This document shows positions 15,171 through 19,602 of a stretch of 19,602 bases of DNA, one piece after another. The stretch comes from Bacteroidota bacterium (GTDB lineage: Bacteria; Bacteroidota; Bacteroidia; Bacteroidales; VadinHA17). The first letter of the stretch is position 1. Every line of letters begins with the position of its first letter. The stretch is from NCBI GenBank assembly GCA_022711195.1, contig JAKLFN010000014.1:1-19602 (forward strand), read 5' to 3'. A program made the translations under genes and the position numbers. Below the pieces are notes generated by a model, which worked only from the letters and a program-made list of their open reading frames with translations, did not search any database and was not told the DNA's origin.

Positions 15171-16769
15171 ATGAATAATACAATTCAGCTGAAACGAGAC
15201 ACTCTGACGTCAAATTATTCAGGCTCCGGCCATTATGATATGGTCATAATAGGTGCAGGATTGAGCGGCCTGGCCTGCGGACTGATGTGGATGAAAAACA
15301 CATCAGGAATGAAGACCCTGATAATTGAGAAGAACAGCTATCCCGGCGGTTACAGCACAGCCTACGAAAAAGGCGGGTATGTCTTTGAGACCACACAGCT
15401 CTTTCCCGATATTACGGATATACTCAACTACCTGGAGATTGACCTGCCTTTAAAACAATATGAAAAAAATTTCATGCGCCGGCTCGTGGTTGAGGGCGAT
15501 CACATCGAAGAGTACCGCATTCCTGCAGGCGCTGAAAACTTTACTTCTTACCTTACAACAACATTCCCTGACGATGCAGAAAAGATCAGGGCCCTGATGA
15601 AATACTCCGTCGAACTGTTCAGCCAGGTCAGGAAGCTGAAGGCAAATGCCACGCTGACAGACACCATAGCTACTATTTTTAAAGCTCCGATGGTCGTTGC
15701 CAACCTTAACAGGACATACTCGGAACTGCTCGATAAATTCGGTATCACCAACAGGAAGCTGCGTGAAGTGATGGAAACATTCACTTCGTTTTCAGGAGTT
15801 CCTTCCGACCGTGCCTCGGCAATACTTGCAACCGGAGCAATGCTTTCATCAATGACAAGGTGCTATCGCCCGTACGGATTCTTTGATGAATATCCTGCAA
15901 AGCTTGCACAGAAGTTCCAGTCTCTCGGTGGAGAAATGCTATTCAACACTGAAGTTGAGAAAATTGAAGTTAAAGCCGGAGCCGTTGCGGGGGTCAGGAT
16001 TAAAGGAGGGACACAGGTAATAGAGGCAGGAAAGTTAATCACAACAATCGATCCGAAAGTTGCAATGCATAAAATGGTGGGAGATGAAAATCTTCCTGAA
16101 AAATACCTGCAGCAGCTGAGAAGTACTGTTATGTCACCCTCGTCGGTTAATGTGGCGCTTGGCCTTGATGATAAGATCGACATGACAAAGCTCGATCTCG
16201 ATTATCCATACAATGTAGTCTCGACCGGACTGGGAACTGCAGAAAAGCTCTTCAACGCCTTTCTTGCCGGTGATCATGGATTCTCTGAGGATTGTTTCCA
16301 TGCAGCGGTTATCTGCCCTTCGCTGACAACCGGAGCGAAGAACACAATAACCATCCGCAGCACACCATGGGCTATGGACGGCTGGAAAGAGCTACGCGAG
16401 AAAGATTATGAGAAATACAAGGCGAAAAAAGAAAAATGGGCTGATTTTCTCATTGATATCGCTGAGAAATACTTCATCCCCGATCTGCGAAAACATATTG
16501 TTGTAAAAGATATTGCAACACCCGCAACCTACTCCCGCTATTCGGGATCACCAACAGGCAGCATCTATGATATAGCTTCACTGGTGACACAGTTCGGTCC
16601 GAAAAGAATATCGATGAAAACACCGGTTAAGAATCTGTACCAGCCAAAATTTGCACATGGCCTTTACGGTACAATGATGGGCGCTGTCCAGGTGACAGAC
16701 CTGATCCTTGAAAGGAAGTTCAATGACGGCAATTCACTTTTTGTTCCGAAAAAAGCCGTGAGGTCATAA
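15171..16769 (+). CDS. FAD-dependent oxidoreductase, phytoene-desaturase-like
   Basis: 532 residues of the CrtI/carotenoid isomerase/retinol saturase type of flavoprotein. An N-terminal dinucleotide-binding fold shows VIIGAGLSG (G28, G30, G33), the ribose-binding glutamate E53 in LIIEKN, and the PGGYS turn. A middle substrate region is mostly helical. A C-terminal FAD-contact segment GLYGTMMGAVQVTD lies near 497-510. Such enzymes desaturate, saturate or isomerise polyene or lipid-like substrates. No signal peptide; membrane association is common in the family. No carotenoid genes (crtB, crtE) are in the window, so a carotenoid role is unsupported. It starts 22 bases after the deacylase-like gene and is probably the last of the tightly packed operon. 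Confidence 0.85.
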   Translation: MNNTIQLKRDTLTSNYSGSGHYDMVIIGAGLSGLACGLMWMKNTSGMKTLIIEKNSYPGGYSTAYEKGGYVFETTQLFPDITDILNYLEIDLPLKQYEKNFMRRLVVEGDHIEEYRIPAGAENFTSYLTTTFPDDAEKIRALMKYSVELFSQVRKLKANATLTDTIATIFKAPMVVANLNRTYSELLDKFGITNRKLREVMETFTSFSGVPSDRASAILATGAMLSSMTRCYRPYGFFDEYPAKLAQKFQSLGGEMLFNTEVEKIEVKAGAVAGVRIKGGTQVIEAGKLITTIDPKVAMHKMVGDENLPEKYLQQLRSTVMSPSSVNVALGLDDKIDMTKLDLDYPYNVVSTGLGTAEKLFNAFLAGDHGFSEDCFHAAVICPSLTTGAKNTITIRSTPWAMDGWKELREKDYEKYKAKKEKWADFLIDIAEKYFIPDLRKHIVVKDIATPATYSRYSGSPTGSIYDIASLVTQFGPKRISMKTPVKNLYQPKFAHGLYGTMMGAVQVTDLILERKFNDGNSLFVPKKAVRS

Positions 16770-16813
16770 AATTGCCACCCTGTGTCCGGTAAAAAATATT
16801 CAGGTTTTCAGAG

Positions 16814-16852
16814 TCAAAAATTTCTTTTTCTTTGTTACTCAAAAATTTCTTT
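16814..16852 (+). repeat. 14-bp direct repeat upstream of the beta-helix gene
   Basis: TCAAAAATTTCTTT occurs at 16814-16827 and again at 16839-16852, a 25-bp period, ending three bases before the ATG. Two-and-a-half helical turns apart, it could be a regulator site or a slippage duplication in the leader. No clear TTTG / TAnnTTTG promoter was found in the 86-bp gap. Confidence 0.45.
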
Positions 16853-16855
16853 ATC

Positions 16856-18508
16856 ATGAGATCTATACTCCTCTCATTTTTCATGTTTACAGGACTCCTG
16901 GCCATTGCGCCTGGACAATCGGGCAGCAAACCTGAAAATGTTGTAATTACCACCGGGAAGGAAAAGACCCTGGTCCAGGAAGATGAAAAGGGGCAGCTGG
17001 TAATAAATGTATCCCTGAAGGATGTCAGGAAGTTTAAATCAAGAGGATTTGTCGGGTACAGTGATTTTGGCGCTGCCGGTGACGGCAAAACGGATGATAT
17101 AAATGCTATTGCCGCAACACATGCTTTTGCAAATCAAAATGAACTTGCAGTTAAAATTGAGGGTGACGCCACATACTATATCGGAGCAAGGAGCCGTACA
17201 GCAATTATCCGTACCGACACTGACTTCGGAAAAGCTTCCTTTATCATCGACGACACCGCCGTTGAAAACCGTAATACACCTGTCTTTATGGTTAACTCAG
17301 GCCTGCAGCCAATTAAACCTGAAGGACTGACTTCACTAAAGAGAAACCAGGAAAAAATTGACCTTTCATTTCCTGCAACATGTATCGTCACAGTCACCAA
17401 TTCGAATGTAAAACGGTACATCAGGTATGGTGCAAACCAGAACAACGGATCGTCGCAGACCGATATTTTTGTTGTCGACAGGGATGGACGGGTCGACATG
17501 AAAGCCCCCATAATCTGGGATTTCGACAAGATAACAGATATCACTGCCCTTCCCATTGATGAGAAGGTACTGACCATCAGGGGTGGGCGGTTTACCACTA
17601 TTGCCAACAAGGCAGAATCGAAGTACACATACTACAGCAGGGGAATCGCTGTCAGGCGTTCGAATGTTGTTATTGAAGGAGTGGAACATCGCATTACCGG
17701 CGAGGGCGATCATGGAGCACCTTATGGGGGCTTTATTAATGTGGGGGATTGTGCATACGTAACTGTCAGAAATACAATCTTCACTGGTCATAAAACATAT
17801 TCGACTATCGGAGCAGCAGGTGTGGATGTTTCAATGGGGACTTACGATATTTCGCTTAACAGGGCCCTGAATATATCATTTGTGAACTGCAGCCAGACCA
17901 ATGATATAAACGATGGCCGCTACTGGGGTCTTATGGGATCGAACTACTGCAAGAATCTTCTCCTCGACAGCTGTATTTTTTCAAGATTCGATGCCCACAT
18001 GGGGGTTGCCAATGCCACCATACGCAACTCAACACTTGGTCACCAGGGGATAAATGCCATCGGCAGTGGTACGTTTTTAGTTGAAAATACAACTATCAGG
18101 GGGAGAAGCATGATAAACCTGCGTTCCGATTATGGCAGCACATGGCAGGGAGAATTTATCATACGAAACTGTGTCTTCATACCTGCCGGCGGCAGGCCTG
18201 TCAGCGCCAGCCTGATAGGGGGATCATATTCAGGACTGCATAATTTCGGATACACCTGTTATATGCCTGAAAGGATCACCATCGAAAACCTGCATATCGA
18301 CGACTCAAAGCATCCTGAGAACTATCAGGGACCTGCCATCTTCGGAAATTTCAATCCGAAAATGACAAGTGACTCCTACAAAGAAGAGTTTCCTTATGTC
18401 ATTACAAAAGAGGTGATCCTCAGGAATGTGACTCTTGCCAGCGGAAAGAGCCTCAGGCTGAGCGATAATCAGTTTATGTTCAGGAATGTTAAGGTGATCT
18501 CCGAATAG
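16856..18508 (+). CDS. Secreted right-handed beta-helix protein (pectate-lyase-3 type)
   Basis: 550 residues from the ATG that opens the signal peptide MRSILLSFFMFTGLLAIAPG; a TTG eight codons upstream is less likely. Residues 68-81 (YSDFGAAGDGKTDD) are the hallmark entry strand of the pectate-lyase-3/GH28-like superfamily. From ~260 on there are repeated short strands with asparagine and glycine turns (VTVRNTIFTGH, ISFVNCSQTND, LLLDSCIFSRF, FLVENTTIRGR, FIIRNCVFIP), as in a parallel beta-helix of ten or more coils. The fold covers lyases, glycoside hydrolases and epimerases, so the reaction is open. No sorting domain or lipobox is present, so periplasmic location is likely. It may belong to the preceding operon (86-bp gap) or start its own transcript. 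It converges on the esterase gene, 19 bp away. Confidence 0.8.
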   Translation: MRSILLSFFMFTGLLAIAPGQSGSKPENVVITTGKEKTLVQEDEKGQLVINVSLKDVRKFKSRGFVGYSDFGAAGDGKTDDINAIAATHAFANQNELAVKIEGDATYYIGARSRTAIIRTDTDFGKASFIIDDTAVENRNTPVFMVNSGLQPIKPEGLTSLKRNQEKIDLSFPATCIVTVTNSNVKRYIRYGANQNNGSSQTDIFVVDRDGRVDMKAPIIWDFDKITDITALPIDEKVLTIRGGRFTTIANKAESKYTYYSRGIAVRRSNVVIEGVEHRITGEGDHGAPYGGFINVGDCAYVTVRNTIFTGHKTYSTIGAAGVDVSMGTYDISLNRALNISFVNCSQTNDINDGRYWGLMGSNYCKNLLLDSCIFSRFDAHMGVANATIRNSTLGHQGINAIGSGTFLVENTTIRGRSMINLRSDYGSTWQGEFIIRNCVFIPAGGRPVSASLIGGSYSGLHNFGYTCYMPERITIENLHIDDSKHPENYQGPAIFGNFNPKMTSDSYKEEFPYVITKEVILRNVTLASGKSLRLSDNQFMFRNVKVISE

Positions 18509-18527
18509 CGGGTGCTTCAGTTTTATT

Positions 18528-19445
18528 TCAGAATCCCGAAGCTTTCAGCCAGCTGATACACAGCCCGGGCCAGGAGGCATGTGTCTCCCTTCCCCCTCCA
18601 AGACCATAACCATGTCCGCCTTTCTGGAACATGTGCAGCTCTGATGGTATTTTATATTTTACCAGCTCCTGGTAATATACAATGCTGTTCTTCACGGGAA
18701 CGGTCCTGTCATCAGCCGAGTGCACCATAAAGGCAGGTGGTGTCTTTTCATTGATCTGCAGTTCGTTGGAGAACCTTTTTATTGCCTCCGCAGAGGGATC
18801 AGGGCCGATGAGGTTTCTTCTCGATCCGGCATGGGTAAATGCTGAGTCCATAGTAATTACCGGGTATATCAGCAGAGAAAAATCGGGACGGGCGCTGACG
18901 GTATCTTTGGGTTCATATACTTTGTCGGCATAATGTGTCGACAAGGTTGATGCTAGGTGTCCTCCTGCCGAGAAGCCCATTATTCCTATCTTTTTCGGAT
19001 CTATATTCCATTTTTCTGCATTGCGGCGCACAGTCCGGAGAGCCTCCTGTGCATCCTGAAGCGGGCCGACAGATTTATCCTTCATAATAAGGTCGGAAGG
19101 GAGCCTGTACTTCAGGACTATTCCGGCGATACCGTTCTCATTGAGCCATTTTGCCACGGCATTACCTTCGTGGTTAAATGCCAGCGCACCATATCCGCCG
19201 CCGGGACAGATCACAACAGCTGTCCCTGTTGCCTTGTCGGCAGGAGGGAGATATACATAAAGCGCAGGGATAGTGACTTTTTCAAAACGTGAGGGAAGAC
19301 CATCGGTAATGGTTGCTTTTTCAATATAATTGATGTTGACCATCATCCCCGGGATCCCTTCGGGCCATAATGTTTGCATGGAGGTCTGTGCCTGAAGTGA
19401 AACAGAAATAGACAAAAGGATAAAAATTATTATTCGTGACTTCAT
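18528..19445 (-). CDS. Secreted alpha/beta-hydrolase esterase (BD-FAE/acetyl-xylan-esterase-like)
   Basis: 305 residues from the ATG that gives the signal peptide MKSRIIIFILLSISVSLQAQ; a start seven codons earlier is less likely. The oxyanion segment VVICPGGGYG (~78-86) and the nucleophile S159 in GFSAGGH are clear, with D246 in HSADDRTVP and H278 in GGHGYG completing the triad. This matches the Bacteroidota carbohydrate-esterase-like hydrolases that remove acetyl or feruloyl groups from plant polysaccharides; some annotation pipelines wrongly call such proteins xylanase B. The gene lies 28 bp downstream of the FAD-oxidoreductase-like gene on the same strand, so probably in an operon with it. 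Substrate is inferred from family and from the GH10 and beta-helix genes in the window. Confidence 0.88.
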   Translation of the reverse strand: MKSRIIIFILLSISVSLQAQTSMQTLWPEGIPGMMVNINYIEKATITDGLPSRFEKVTIPALYVYLPPADKATGTAVVICPGGGYGALAFNHEGNAVAKWLNENGIAGIVLKYRLPSDLIMKDKSVGPLQDAQEALRTVRRNAEKWNIDPKKIGIMGFSAGGHLASTLSTHYADKVYEPKDTVSARPDFSLLIYPVITMDSAFTHAGSRRNLIGPDPSAEAIKRFSNELQINEKTPPAFMVHSADDRTVPVKNSIVYYQELVKYKIPSELHMFQKGGHGYGLGGGRETHASWPGLCISWLKASGF

Positions 19446-19473
19446 TTTATTGATTTTATGGTGCAAAATTAAT

Positions 19474-19602
19474 TCAAAAATCCAGTATCTGTCCGTCTGA
19501 CTCCAGTTTTAACCTGATTTCGCGGTAGCTGAGGTCGTGAATGCCTTTTCTTTTCTGCAGTGCCATTGCAGCAACTGTCCCTGAACTCTGACCCAGTATC
19601 AT
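19474..19602 (-). CDS. C-terminal end of a probable FAD-dependent oxidoreductase (partial)
   Basis: The minus strand is open from the window edge to a TGA at 19476-19474, giving 42 residues. They begin MILGQSSGTVAAMALQKRKG and end LKLESDGQILDF. The GQ(S/A)(S/A)GTxAAxA turn followed by a helix and a final RLxxDGQIL pattern is the usual end of the secreted FAD_oxidored proteins often found beside polysaccharide genes. The ATG at the window edge is almost certainly internal. It lies 28 bp upstream of the esterase gene and is likely its operon leader. Assignment rests on the short tail only. Confidence 0.6.
   Translation of the reverse strand: MILGQSSGTVAAMALQKRKGIHDLSYREIRLKLESDGQILDF

Noticed and set aside
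18509..18527. Bidirectional terminator between the convergent beta-helix and esterase genes
   Set aside because: Only a short CGGG/CCCG pairing with a long loop and no adjacent T-run is visible, too weak to call.

Overview
The window looks like a chromosomal segment of an environmental Bacteroidota bacterium, probably Bacteroidales/Marinilabiliales-like. The evidence is a type IX secretion (T9SS) type A sorting domain, short MKK-type signal peptides ending in GQ or AQ, promoter-like boxes of the TTTG / TAnnTTTG kind, weak Shine-Dalgarno sites, and tail-fibre-like surface proteins opening with a (F/I)xYQAV module. I see no tRNA, rRNA, CRISPR array or complete mobile element.

Left part (1-4169). 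The start of a leftward gene runs off the window. A leftward orphan gene follows (136-1239). Next is a degenerate stretch (1240-2172) holding a broken ORF with 14-residue tandem repeats, a palindromic repeat with an IS-end-like sequence, and one copy of a dispersed 45-bp repeat. Then come a secreted GH10 xylanase with an unusual Ala/Pro-rich insertion, a second copy of the dispersed repeat, and an orphan 145-aa ORF. The xylanase thus sits between two directly repeated elements.

Middle part (4170-9361). A leftward three-gene unit (T9SS cargo, outer-membrane beta-barrel, tail-fibre-like protein with a peptidase-G2-like domain) looks like a cell-surface assembly set. Then come a small DUF1330 protein and a secreted putative zinc metallopeptidase with an HELFH motif.

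Right part (9362-16769, rightward). A tail-fibre-like protein carries ten exact-length 17-residue repeats and a C-terminal S74 self-cleaving chaperone. It is followed without a gap by an alpha-oxoamine synthase (BioF/KBL-like), a dipeptide epimerase, an N-acyl-D-amino-acid deacylase-like lipoprotein that lacks the usual HxH metal motif, and a phytoene-desaturase-like flavoprotein. The first five genes overlap, abut or are 22 bp apart, so co-transcription is likely. The enzymes suggest D-amino-acid/dipeptide or aminoacyl-lipid chemistry, but the substrate is not evident from sequence.

Right edge (16856-19602). A secreted right-handed beta-helix protein of the pectate-lyase-3 type converges on a secreted alpha/beta-hydrolase esterase. 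Upstream of the esterase is the C-terminal tail of what looks like an FAD-dependent oxidoreductase. With the GH10 enzyme these point to plant or algal polysaccharide use, though no SusC/SusD pair lies in the window.
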